Assembly: GCF_900129215.1 (NCBI RefSeq)
Contig: NZ_FQUQ01000004.1
Location: 992,001 to 1,056,000 of the forward strand
Source: Pedobacter caeni
Lineage (GTDB): Bacteria > Bacteroidota > Bacteroidia > Sphingobacteriales > Sphingobacteriaceae
Reading direction: 5' to 3'
DNA length: 64,000 bases
Shown here: piece after piece, positions 1 through 8,862 of the stretch
How the letters are laid out: each line of letters starts with the position of its first letter
Numbering within the stretch: position 1 is the first letter of the stretch
Notes under the pieces: generated by a model
What the model saw: the letters and a program-made list of their open reading frames with translations, nothing else
Database searches by the model: none
Told to the model about the DNA's origin: nothing
Program-made: the position numbers and the translations under genes

Positions 1-92
1 CGAATCACCTTGCAGACATTATAAAAATCTTAGAGGCCACAAATGAGTTTAAATTTGAAGTAGAAGGAAGGGAGGTGAAGATTGTAAAATAA
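1..92 (+). CDS. C-terminal end of a FecR-type anti-sigma factor (partial)
   Basis: Only the last 29 codons lie in the window (frame starting at base 3, TAA at 90-92). The readable tail contains the pieces LADIIKILEATNEFKF and VKIVK, which resemble the end of the DUF4974 domain that closes Bacteroidota FecR proteins. In that family the protein spans the inner membrane and holds an ECF sigma factor until a TonB-dependent transducer signals. The next gene is a SusC with an STN domain, which is the partner such a FecR expects, and this supports the call. The sigma gene would lie to the left, outside the window. The evidence is a short tail plus context, so confidence is moderate. Confidence 0.5.
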   Translation, partial: NHLADIIKILEATNEFKFEVEGREVKIVK

Positions 93-259
93 ACCTTTAC
101 TCAGCAGCAGCCCAAAATAAAACCGGAAGTGTTGACTCCACTCCCGGCAGTAATAGTTTTGGGATTGCCATTCCAAGAATCGATATTTTTTAATCAACCA
201 AATAACAGCACATGAATGTCATGCGATGTCTGTTGTTGAAACCAAAACTAACCAAATGT

Positions 260-3200
260 ATGAAAAATTATACTTTTAATTTATATGGCTCCTGCTGTAT
301 AAAAAATAAGTTATTCGTTACCATGAAATTTACAGTACTCTTAATTATTTCTGCTTTTATGCAGGTAAGTGCTGCCAGCTTCGCTCAGAAAAACATCTCC
401 TTATCCGAAAAGAACAGCTCTTTAAAACAGGTATTAAAATCTATTGAAGCCCAAAGCGGATACAGTGTCTTTTTTATCGAGAAAATTATTGATAAAGCGC
501 TTCCGGTAACGATAGAGGTAAAAGATGTTCCGCTAAAAGAGGCCCTGGACAAATGTTTTGAACATCAACCCATCAGTTATTCCATCCGGGCAAACACAAT
601 CGTGATCAAAGAAAAGGAGCAAAAAGTCCTTAAAGTCAATATCAGTACCAATGCACAGGATGTAACGGGAACTGTAGTTGACGAAAATGGCCTCGGGATT
701 CCGGGCGCAAACGTCAGGATCAAAGGAACTGAACGCGGAGGTGTCACAGATTCCAGCGGACAATTTAAACTAAGCAATGTACCGGAAGGAGCTGTCTTAG
801 TCGTTTCTTATGTGGGCTATTTTACACAGGAGGTGAACATCGGTACAAACAGCCGGATCACGGTTAAAATGGAGGTACAACCCAGCGACCTGACCGAGGT
901 TGTGGTAGTGGGTTATGGGGCACAAAAGAAGGCCAATCTATCCGGATCTGTAGCCACCATCACTTCTGCTCAGTTGAAAGACCGCCCTGTAACTTCGATG
1001 CAAAACGCCTTGCAGGGATTAACGCCAGGATTAACTATTATACAACGTCCGGGAGATGTGACTACAGTCGGTACAGTAACTTTAAGAGGACGTACCAATC
1101 TCGGCTCCGCCAGTCCGATGTACATCATCGACGGGATACCCGCTACCAGTACCCAGTTTGCCTCCCTGAATCCAAATGATGTAGAAAGCATTTCCGTATT
1201 AAAAGATGCTGCAGCTGCCTCAATTTATGGATCAAGAGCAGCCAATGGCGTATTGGTGATCAATACGAAAAGAGGTAAAGGAGAGGACAAAGGAACGATA
1301 GAGTTCAATACCACTTATGGTTTGCAATCGCCTACCAGGTTACCTAAATATACCAATGCTACAGATTATGCAACGCTGTTGAACGAGGCATTGACCAATG
1401 CAGGAAGAGCCGCTCTGTACACTCCAGAACAAATACAGAAATTTGGCAATGGCAGTGATCCGGACAACTATGCCAATACAGACTGGTATAAACTGGCACT
1501 GAGGAAAAATCCGGCACAAAGCAACTCCACCATCAGCATCAGCAGCGCAGGAAAAGCTACGAACTACTACTTAAGTGCTTCTTACTTAAACCAGCAATCT
1601 CTCGTTCCTAATAAAGACCAGAACAGGTATACCCTGAACTTAAATGCAGATACCAAAATAAATTCAATCTTAAAACTGGGAACGAACATTTCCTATTACC
1701 GTCAGAACTACGATATCGCTGGTGGCGACCTGAGCTGGGTATCCTTAAACAGGTTAACGCCTGTCCTTGCCGCCCGTCAGTCTGATGGTTCCTGGGGAAC
1801 AATTGCCGGAGGGGCCTTATCTACCACACTTGCTGCAGATAACGTATTGAGAAGAATGGAAGAATCAGGGAAAAGCTACAACAGGAACAACTACCTGCAA
1901 ACTGCTGCAACCGCTGTACTGACACCGGTAAAGGGCTTATCCATCAATGGTCTTGCTTCCTTAAAAACAACGAACACCAACTCCTGGGCATTTACCAATA
2001 CCATGAGCCCACTGATTAATTTCCTGACCAAAGCACCGATCACTTCAACCGCAGTAACCGTAAATGAGCTGAAAGAAAAATGGGGAAAAACACAAAACTT
2101 TCTGGTACAAGGTTATGCAGATTATGAATACAAGACTGAGCAACACACTGCCAAAATTATGGTGGGTGCTTCTCAGGAAAGTAACATTGCCAGATCTGCT
2201 TATTTAGGGAGAAAGAACTTCCCGAATAATGACATGACGACCATCGTTTCGGGTTCTTCAGCCATTGAAGACGTAAGTACGTTAAAAGATGATCTGGATC
2301 AGGATATTTTAGGGAACAGTACTTCAGACCTGGAATGGGCGATGCGCTCTTTCTTTGGAAGGTTTAATTACAGCTTTAAGGACAAATATCTTCTGGAAGC
2401 AAATTTAAGAATGGACTATTCTTCCCGCTTTCATCCGGACGTAAGAAGAGCAGTATTTCCTTCTTTTTCAGCAGCATGGAGGTTATCACAGGAAGGCTTT
2501 ATGAAAAATATAACCTGGATCAGCGACCTTAAACTACGTGGATCCTGGGGGATGTTGGGAAATCAGGATGCAGTTCCGCTGGGCAATTACTTTTCATTGC
2601 TTAAATCAGGTTACTCTTATAGCTTTGATGGGGTTCCGTACGATGGGGTATGGCAGGCTGCCGGTGTAGAACCTTCAGCCACCTGGGAGAAAGTACGCAT
2701 GAGCAATTTTGGATTGGACTTTTCTTTACTTAAAGGTAAACTAAGGGTTAATGCAGATTATTACATTAAAAATTCCACTGACATTCTCATTCAACGTAAT
2801 GCACTTGCACCTTATGCGCTTACCCCACCAGCCAGAAATTCAGGATCTGTAAAAAACACAGGGATTGAACTTAACCTGAGCTATAATGATGTCATAGGCA
2901 CAGATTTCAGGTATTCAATTAGTGCTAACTTATCTAAAATCAACAATAAAATCACTGGCCTTGGAGGAGACAACAACCGGATCACTGGCACCTATTTTAT
3001 AGAAAAACTAGGGGAATCTGTAGGCTCATTTTATGGATATGAGGCAGAAGGTTTGTTTGTTGATGCCGCAGATGTTGCAGGCCATGCTTTTCAATCAGCC
3101 GCAACAGCTCCTGGTGACATCAAGTATAAAGATCTGAACGGCGACAAAAAGATTGATGCCGCAGACCGTAAAGTGATCGGTAATGATGTCCCTTTTTTAA

Positions 3201-3679
3201 ATTATGGTTTATCACTGAATCTGGCTTATAAAAATTTCAATCTGGAAGTGTTGACCTATGGTGTAGCCGGGGTAAAAACTTACCTGGAAAGCGAAGCCGG
3301 ATCTCCTTTCTTTAACAGTGCCGGTGTAAAAGAGGCCTTTAAAAACAGATGGACTAAGGAAAATCCTGATCCAAATGCAGATTTCCCAAGACTATTGCGC
3401 AGTCAGGATGGCCCGCAAAATGCACAGATTTCTTCTTTCTGGTTGTTTAGTGGATCCTATTTTAGAGTGAGAGGGCTTACACTGGGTTATACCCTGCCTG
3501 CATTGCTCACTCAAAAATTAAAAGCTCAGGGCATTCGCTTCTACATTACAGCAAACAATCCATTTACCTATATGGCCGATAAACGGCTGGCCGATTACGA
3601 TCCCGAAACAGGTTCAGGACGTGGAGGAAATGGTCCGGGATTAAAAACCTGGTCAATAGGTGCTAACATTAAATTTTAA
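260..3679 (+). CDS. SusC/RagA-type TonB-dependent outer-membrane transporter with STN signalling domain
   Basis: About 1139 residues. It forms a TonB-powered outer-membrane beta-barrel that imports oligomers with its SusD partner. Order: signal sequence ending near VSAASFAQ; STN domain (about residues 50-117), which contacts a FecR anti-sigma; carboxypeptidase-regulatory-like domain (about 135-205, with VTGTVVDENGLGIPGA); the EVVVVGYG segment; plug domain (about 215-340, with MYIIDGIP and ASIYGSRAANGVLVI); then the barrel, ending in an aromatic residue (NIKF). I start at base 260 (MKNYTF), the usual type of start in this family; an in-frame ATG at 212 would add 16 atypical residues and one at 323 would shorten the leader. 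A weak promoter-like pair (TTTG at 159, TATTTTTT at 185, spacing 22) lies upstream. SusD follows 10 bp later. Confidence 0.95.
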   Translation: MKNYTFNLYGSCCIKNKLFVTMKFTVLLIISAFMQVSAASFAQKNISLSEKNSSLKQVLKSIEAQSGYSVFFIEKIIDKALPVTIEVKDVPLKEALDKCFEHQPISYSIRANTIVIKEKEQKVLKVNISTNAQDVTGTVVDENGLGIPGANVRIKGTERGGVTDSSGQFKLSNVPEGAVLVVSYVGYFTQEVNIGTNSRITVKMEVQPSDLTEVVVVGYGAQKKANLSGSVATITSAQLKDRPVTSMQNALQGLTPGLTIIQRPGDVTTVGTVTLRGRTNLGSASPMYIIDGIPATSTQFASLNPNDVESISVLKDAAAASIYGSRAANGVLVINTKRGKGEDKGTIEFNTTYGLQSPTRLPKYTNATDYATLLNEALTNAGRAALYTPEQIQKFGNGSDPDNYANTDWYKLALRKNPAQSNSTISISSAGKATNYYLSASYLNQQSLVPNKDQNRYTLNLNADTKINSILKLGTNISYYRQNYDIAGGDLSWVSLNRLTPVLAARQSDGSWGTIAGGALSTTLAADNVLRRMEESGKSYNRNNYLQTAATAVLTPVKGLSINGLASLKTTNTNSWAFTNTMSPLINFLTKAPITSTAVTVNELKEKWGKTQNFLVQGYADYEYKTEQHTAKIMVGASQESNIARSAYLGRKNFPNNDMTTIVSGSSAIEDVSTLKDDLDQDILGNSTSDLEWAMRSFFGRFNYSFKDKYLLEANLRMDYSSRFHPDVRRAVFPSFSAAWRLSQEGFMKNITWISDLKLRGSWGMLGNQDAVPLGNYFSLLKSGYSYSFDGVPYDGVWQAAGVEPSATWEKVRMSNFGLDFSLLKGKLRVNADYYIKNSTDILIQRNALAPYALTPPARNSGSVKNTGIELNLSYNDVIGTDFRYSISANLSKINNKITGLGGDNNRITGTYFIEKLGESVGSFYGYEAEGLFVDAADVAGHAFQSAATAPGDIKYKDLNGDKKIDAADRKVIGNDVPFLNYGLSLNLAYKNFNLEVLTYGVAGVKTYLESEAGSPFFNSAGVKEAFKNRWTKENPDPNADFPRLLRSQDGPQNAQISSFWLFSGSYFRVRGLTLGYTLPALLTQKLKAQGIRFYITANNPFTYMADKRLADYDPETGSGRGGNGPGLKTWSIGANIKF

Positions 3680-3689
3680 GCAGAACAAG

Positions 3690-5348
3690 ATGAAAAAGAA
3701 TATTTATATCAAATGGATTGGTGCTTTTGTGATGTTACTATCCATCGCTTCCTGTAAAAAAGATTTTTTAAACAGACCACCGCAGGACAAGCTGTCGGAT
3801 GCAACTTTCTGGAAAACAGAGAATGACCTGTTTTCAGCATTAAACGATACCTATAGCTCTACCCTTCCCGGCGAAGGCGGGACCATTTATGATGATGCAA
3901 AAACGGATAATGCCTATGGCCAATATCCATGGGAAAGTACGGCAACCGTAATTTCAGCAGGTGATATTACTTCTACCAATGATGCAGGATGGAGTTTTGG
4001 CGCCATCAGAAGTGCCAACCTCCTGCTGGAAAATGCAGATAAGGTACAAATGGATGCCACCAGAAAAGAAAGGTACAAAGCCGAAGCCCGGTTCTTAAGG
4101 GCTTTTTCTTACTTAGACCTGCTCAATAAATTCGGAGATGTTCCATTGGTGACAAAGCCTCTCCAGTTTTCAGAAGTAGACCTGAAAAGAACGCCTAAAG
4201 CAGAAGTTTATAAATTCATTATGGATGAGCTGACTGCGGTAGCCCAGATATTGCCTCAAACTTATTCAGGAGGTAAATACAACGACAAAGGCAGGGTTAC
4301 TAAAGGTGCTGCAATTGCCCTTAAAGCCAGAGCGGCCTTATACAATGCAGATTGGAAAGTGGCAACAGATGCCAGTAAAGAAGTCATGGCATTGGGCTAC
4401 TCCCTGTTTAAGGTCAGTGCGGAAACCGGTGATGATTTAGGTGATGACTATAGCAAATGGGCAACCTTCAGCAATGCTGCAGAGGAAAAAAAGTTCCGTC
4501 TGGGCATCAGGAGCTATGAACAGATCTTTTGGGCAAAGAATAAACAAAACACTGAAATCATCCTGGACAGACAATACATCCAGCAAAAAGACGCCAACAC
4601 ACTCAACACTTTTCTACCCTCTGCCAACCTTGGAGGATGGTCTTCTGTAACCCCTACCCAGGAATTGGTAAACGATTACCTGAATTATAAAACAGGAGAA
4701 GCTGTACCAGCAACAGACCCTGCCGTACGTGCCAATCTGTTTAAAACCAATGACCCTGCATTTGCCAACGAATATAAAAACCGTGATCCCAGATTTTATG
4801 CAACTGTTCAATTTGTAGGTAGCCCCTGGAACAACATAGAAAAAGAATATGAGTTTAGCTGGAATGGCGGAGGAAACAACAACTCTTCTACGGGATATAA
4901 TTTCAGAAAAATGGTTGATCCGGAAATCTATAAAGCACAGCTGGACAACTATTCAAATGTGATTCTAATCCGTTACGCAGAAATTCTGCTGAGCTATGCT
5001 GAGGCACAAAACGAACTGACGGGTCCTGATGCTTCAGTTTATCAGGCACTTAACGACATCAGAGACAGAGCGGGTATGCCGCCTGTAGATGCAGCTAAAT
5101 ACAGTGATAAAGCATCTTTACGTGACCTGATCCGCAGGGAGAGAAGAATAGAACTTGCTCTTGAAGGGCAGCGTTATATGGACATCCGCAGATGGAAAAT
5201 TGCGCCACAGGTGATGAAAAACATTACGGATATCAGGAATACACTGGCTCAAAAAAGAGTATGGACGGATAAGCTATACCTGATGCCTGTACCTCAGAAC
5301 CAAATGGATTTATCGAGTGGTATACTCACACAAAACACGGGTTACTAG
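3690..5348 (+). CDS. SusD/RagB-type surface nutrient-binding lipoprotein
   Basis: About 552 residues. It caps the SusC barrel at the cell surface and binds the substrate. The N-terminus MKKNIYIKW... runs to a lipobox with Cys22 in IASCKK, followed by the family start DFLNRPPQ. The SusD-like N-terminal part includes AEARFLRAFSYLDLLNKFG (TPR-like), and the RagB/SusD C-terminal part ends with IRRERRIELALEGQRYMDIR and LMPVPQ, both typical. I choose the ATG at 3690 and not the longer ORF from 3660, because the extra residues would overlap susC and spoil the lipoprotein signal. The gene lies 10 bp after the SusC stop, so the two are one transcription unit. Substrate cannot be read from the sequence; neighbours suggest glycoprotein fragments. 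Confidence 0.95.
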   Translation: MKKNIYIKWIGAFVMLLSIASCKKDFLNRPPQDKLSDATFWKTENDLFSALNDTYSSTLPGEGGTIYDDAKTDNAYGQYPWESTATVISAGDITSTNDAGWSFGAIRSANLLLENADKVQMDATRKERYKAEARFLRAFSYLDLLNKFGDVPLVTKPLQFSEVDLKRTPKAEVYKFIMDELTAVAQILPQTYSGGKYNDKGRVTKGAAIALKARAALYNADWKVATDASKEVMALGYSLFKVSAETGDDLGDDYSKWATFSNAAEEKKFRLGIRSYEQIFWAKNKQNTEIILDRQYIQQKDANTLNTFLPSANLGGWSSVTPTQELVNDYLNYKTGEAVPATDPAVRANLFKTNDPAFANEYKNRDPRFYATVQFVGSPWNNIEKEYEFSWNGGGNNNSSTGYNFRKMVDPEIYKAQLDNYSNVILIRYAEILLSYAEAQNELTGPDASVYQALNDIRDRAGMPPVDAAKYSDKASLRDLIRRERRIELALEGQRYMDIRRWKIAPQVMKNITDIRNTLAQKRVWTDKLYLMPVPQNQMDLSSGILTQNTGY

Positions 5349-5392
5349 ATTCTGCCACATGGGTGATTGTGGTTAACACCCGGCAAATCTCA

Positions 5393-5422
5393 AACCGGGC
5401 ATCCGCAATGCGGTGTCCGGTT
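5393..5422 (+). terminator. GC-rich hairpin between SusD and the metalloprotease gene
   Basis: Arms AACCGGGCA and TGTCCGGTT pair over nine positions with one G-T, and pairing continues inward after a bulge (CCGC/GCGG). A short T-run sits 12-18 bases downstream (5435-5440), so it could be a weak terminator or a processing/stability hairpin that lowers protease expression relative to SusCD. Confidence 0.45.
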
Positions 5423-5490
5423 CCGTTAAATCATATTTTTTATCCCTAAAAACTACTTAATCATCAATCAATACATCTAAACCAAACAAA

Positions 5491-7056
5491 ATGAAAAAAT
5501 CATCCCTTTCCCTGATCTGCTTAGCCGGATTATTTCTAATTGCCCTGGGCTGTAAAAAATTACCTGGTATCCCCACAGAGGAGACCGTAGCCGTTGATGC
5601 GAATTCCGGTCTTCATAGCGGAACCTACAACCTCAATATCGTTTACTTTATCCCTTCCAACCTTGACACTGTTGCCAGGTATCAGCAAAGACTAAACGGA
5701 GTAATGCTCCATACCCAAAGGTTCATTACCAAATGGATGGCACAATGGGGTTACAGCAATAAAACCATTGGTTTACCCCTGGACGCAAACGGAAAATTAA
5801 AAATGTCGGTCATCAGAGGCAGCCAGCCAAAAGAATCCTACCCTTACGAAGGCGGTGCCGGTGCAATGATGACTGAAATCAATGCTTATTTCGCTGCGAA
5901 CCCTGGTGCTAAAACCAGCGACCACACCTTAGTGATCACCCCTACCTATTCCTATGGAAGCAATGGAGACCCAAGTGGCGGTCCGTTTTATGGCATTGGC
6001 CGATGGTGCTTTGCACTGGATTACACCGGACTGGATACCCTGAACCTGGGTAAACCTGATGATAAATTCTCTACCAAGTGGATTGGCGGCCTGGCTCATG
6101 AGCTTGGACATGGAATCAATCTGCCGCATAACGGCGGTGCACAATCTCAAAACCTCCTTTACGGCACCTCATTAATGGGCACCGGGAATGGTACTTATGG
6201 TAAAGCACCTACCTATTTAACCCCTGCAGATGTTGCCATACTGGCAAATGGACAATTATTCAGCAATGCAACCAGAACAGATTGGTACAGTACCCCAAAT
6301 TGCAAAATCAAAAAGATCTATGCCAAATACGAAAACAACAGCATCATTGTTTCCGGTAAATACAGTTCAGATAAAGTGGTAAAAGACATTGCTTTCTACC
6401 ATAGAAATACCGCTACAGACAATGGAGGATATGCCTCTGTGACTTTTGCTGCCAAACCTATTGGAACAGATAGTTTTCATGTGAGCATGCCACTTAGTGA
6501 TTTCCGTGATAAGGCCAATACCAATTATGAGTTTACCATTCGTTTGGTTCATGAAAACGGAAGCATTACAGGTGTACCTCTTAGTTATTCCTTTGTTAAT
6601 GGAACCCCGGTACTCACTTTTGGAGACAAGAGAGTTTACAACAAAGCCAACTGGAGCATTACTTCCTTCAGCTCGCAGGAAACCGCAGAAGAAGATGGTG
6701 CAGCAGTTAATGTGATTGACGATGCGATCAATACTTACTGGCATTCCAGGTGGTCTTCCAGCTCTCAGAGTTATCCTCACACGCTGGTCATCAATATGGG
6801 TGCACAACTGGATGTAAACAGGTTTACGCTCAGACAGAGGGATTCCAGAAGAGTCAAAGTGGTAGAGATCCTGACCAGCAACAACAACAATACCTGGACG
6901 AGTCTTGGAGATTTCACCCTTTTAAATACTACAGATTCACAGGACATCATATTGTCCCAGGTAAAGAATTTCAGGTATTTTAAACTCAACATGAAATCTT
7001 CTTATGATGGGGAGGCATTTGCAGCGCTATCAGAAGTAGGTACCTACAAAGATTAA
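5491..7056 (+). CDS. Secreted lipoprotein zinc metalloprotease with C-terminal F5/8 type C (discoidin/CBM32-like) domain
   Basis: 521 residues. The signal peptide ends in a lipobox (IALGC, Cys21), so it is predicted to be a lipoprotein. The catalytic motif HELGHGINLPH (His203, Glu204, His207, His213) fits the metzincin pattern HExxHxxxxxH, and SLMGTG about 20 residues on is a plausible Met-turn. Residues about 385-520 form a discoidin-like domain (NVIDDAINTYWHSRW, then FRYFKLNMKS), a fold that often binds sugars. Family knowledge: such protease plus carbohydrate-binding pairs act on host or environmental glycoproteins. It follows SusD by 142 bp with a hairpin between, same strand. I cannot place it in a named MEROPS family by eye; M60 enzymes have a different motif spacing. 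Confidence 0.85.
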   Translation: MKKSSLSLICLAGLFLIALGCKKLPGIPTEETVAVDANSGLHSGTYNLNIVYFIPSNLDTVARYQQRLNGVMLHTQRFITKWMAQWGYSNKTIGLPLDANGKLKMSVIRGSQPKESYPYEGGAGAMMTEINAYFAANPGAKTSDHTLVITPTYSYGSNGDPSGGPFYGIGRWCFALDYTGLDTLNLGKPDDKFSTKWIGGLAHELGHGINLPHNGGAQSQNLLYGTSLMGTGNGTYGKAPTYLTPADVAILANGQLFSNATRTDWYSTPNCKIKKIYAKYENNSIIVSGKYSSDKVVKDIAFYHRNTATDNGGYASVTFAAKPIGTDSFHVSMPLSDFRDKANTNYEFTIRLVHENGSITGVPLSYSFVNGTPVLTFGDKRVYNKANWSITSFSSQETAEEDGAAVNVIDDAINTYWHSRWSSSSQSYPHTLVINMGAQLDVNRFTLRQRDSRRVKVVEILTSNNNNTWTSLGDFTLLNTTDSQDIILSQVKNFRYFKLNMKSSYDGEAFAALSEVGTYKD

Positions 7057-7080
7057 AGCGCTCATTTTAAGCCATAAATG

Positions 7081-7128
7081 ATAAGGGCTGGTATTCAAAT
7101 CAATAAAATTTGAAATACCAGCCCTTAT
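7081..7128. terminator. Bidirectional terminator between the protease and PNGase genes
   Basis: Long inverted repeat, ATAAGGGCTGGTATT at the left and AATACCAGCCCTTAT at the right, with an inner A/T-rich stem and loop. It lies in the 96-bp gap between two convergent stops, so it can end transcription from both sides. Confidence 0.85.
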
Positions 7129-7152
7129 TGCTGATAAACAACTGCTCCTCTG

Positions 7153-8832
7153 TTATTCCCTTTCTCCGATCAGCACACCAGATACATTCCAGGCACTGAA
7201 ACTTGTTCCTTCCGGTTTACCCAATGGGATTGCCACCTTAAAGGTGTGCTTACCCGGTTTAAGATCCGGCAAAGGAATTTCTACAGGAAGTGTGATGGTT
7301 CCCGGACACCAGTTTGAGCGGCTCAGATCAGAAGAAGACAAACCATTGCCAAAATTACCTGAAGCAGGGTTTAGCATGCGGTAAGTTGCACAGTCTTCTC
7401 TCCATGGAATAAAATGATACACCCTTTTTCCATCAACAAAGATTTCGTTTTGCTTGGGAACGAACTCATCCCCATTTCCCCAGCCCCCATGTCCGGTAGT
7501 CAGGTACCTTAGACGCAGGTTTTTAAGTCCTGCCGGTACATCTACCGAAACACTAAGCGAATCTTTGTCGAACATGGTCGCATATTCCTGTCCTGACATT
7601 TCCATCAGATTTGTCGTGTTAAATGCCGGAAGCATCCAATCCTTTTTCTGATTGCCACCTTCTCCTTCATCTCCAGGATAATATTTGAAATACAAGCTGG
7701 CTTTATGCCCTCCTTTATCATAATTACCAATAAAAACACCGATCCAGACCTCTCCTTGCAAACTCGGCAATAAAGCGGTGATGTCTTGTTTGTACACTAC
7801 AGAATCCGCCCAGTTGTATCCCTTTATTTTCGCTTGTTCGTTAAAATGCCCCACTCCGAAAGAGGTAAAAAAGCGCATCAGTTCCAGGGGTGGCAGGTAT
7901 TCATCTGTAGCCGTTACACCCTGGTATTTTTTACCGTTACGACCATTATATACCGGAAGTACCTGTACTCCGTTCTGAAGTGCCTGTAAAAAAGATACTT
8001 TTTTATCTACCGGAATCATAAACACAGATCCGGTACGGTCGTAAGCATCTCCGTTGGAACGTTGCACCAGTTCGGCAAACAAATGCTGTCCTGCTGAAGT
8101 TTCCGGAAGCTTTACTTTTTTCAGAATAACCGTGCCACCCGAAAAGTGATAAGTAAGGTTGGCTTGCTCTCCGGCAGGATTATCTATTTTACGGCCAAAG
8201 TTGATCTGTTCATCATTGAAGATCTGTACCGTTTGATACCTGCTTTCGATGATTTGGCGCTGGTAAGCCGGTTCATCCAACAGATTGCTCCATTTAGAAG
8301 GCCAGTTGAGTTCTTCAGCTTTTATTTTCCGGTAATCTATATTTGTTGCGATCGTCTCAGAATTGCCATTACGGATCATCTTTAACACCAAGCCCATTCC
8401 CGGAGCAATGGTGATCATCGGTGTTCCTTTAATCTTCAAATCGTTGTTATACCAGATCTCAATGGTATTGGAACGGATAAAAAGTTTTGCTTTTTTGCAG
8501 GGAACTCCGGCAATTGTATCTATTCCAGGCAGCATTTCGGCCTTTACATAATCAGAAAATGGTTTTTTAAGGGTATAAGAAACTCCACTACTGTTCAGTA
8601 CCTGATAGGTTGCTCCTTCCTTGAATTGCAAAAACTGTTGTTCTGTCTGCGCTCCTTGTCTGGCGATACGTGCCTGGGTTCCATTCGTAAATAATTTCAA
8701 TTCTCCTCCAAGGTCTTTTCCATTGCTACGAAATTTGTAGGTAACAACGGCCTGGGAAACATCAGTATTTTTCTGTGCGAGTAATGATGTGCTCATAAAA
8801 AACAATACACATCCGGTTAATAAGACTTTCAT
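7153..8832 (-). CDS. Peptide-N4-(N-acetyl-beta-glucosaminyl)asparagine amidase, PNGase F type
   Basis: 559 residues from the ATG at 8832 (a longer start at 8850 adds six residues before the signal peptide, which ends LLAQ). The enzyme class cleaves the bond between Asn and the first GlcNAc of N-glycans. By-eye alignment to Elizabethkingia PNGase F: DAYDRTGSVF matches its DEWDRYANVY, so Asp265 = catalytic Asp60; DITALLPSLQG matches DVTDFKSLLSG; GNGDEF places Glu456 at Glu206; SNWCPGTITLP matches AGWCPGMAVPT. The position of Glu118 is Gly369. About 220 extra N-terminal residues, GLPGLI-like, precede the catalytic core, as in larger PNGase F-II-type enzymes. It lies 30 bp behind the DUF6266 gene and convergent to the protease. 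Confidence 0.85.
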   Translation of the reverse strand: MKVLLTGCVLFFMSTSLLAQKNTDVSQAVVTYKFRSNGKDLGGELKLFTNGTQARIARQGAQTEQQFLQFKEGATYQVLNSSGVSYTLKKPFSDYVKAEMLPGIDTIAGVPCKKAKLFIRSNTIEIWYNNDLKIKGTPMITIAPGMGLVLKMIRNGNSETIATNIDYRKIKAEELNWPSKWSNLLDEPAYQRQIIESRYQTVQIFNDEQINFGRKIDNPAGEQANLTYHFSGGTVILKKVKLPETSAGQHLFAELVQRSNGDAYDRTGSVFMIPVDKKVSFLQALQNGVQVLPVYNGRNGKKYQGVTATDEYLPPLELMRFFTSFGVGHFNEQAKIKGYNWADSVVYKQDITALLPSLQGEVWIGVFIGNYDKGGHKASLYFKYYPGDEGEGGNQKKDWMLPAFNTTNLMEMSGQEYATMFDKDSLSVSVDVPAGLKNLRLRYLTTGHGGWGNGDEFVPKQNEIFVDGKRVYHFIPWREDCATYRMLNPASGNFGNGLSSSDLSRSNWCPGTITLPVEIPLPDLKPGKHTFKVAIPLGKPEGTSFSAWNVSGVLIGERE

Positions 8833-8862
8833 GGAGGGTAAAGTTAGCATATCGCCCGAAAT

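Noticed and set aside
212..259. Extended N-terminus of SusC from the ATG at 212
   Set aside because: The 16 added residues are atypical and precede a normal family start at 260; kept only as an alternative.
6367..6807. 146-codon antisense frame inside the metalloprotease gene
   Set aside because: Antisense shadow of a well supported gene, no recognisable motif, no promoter signal.
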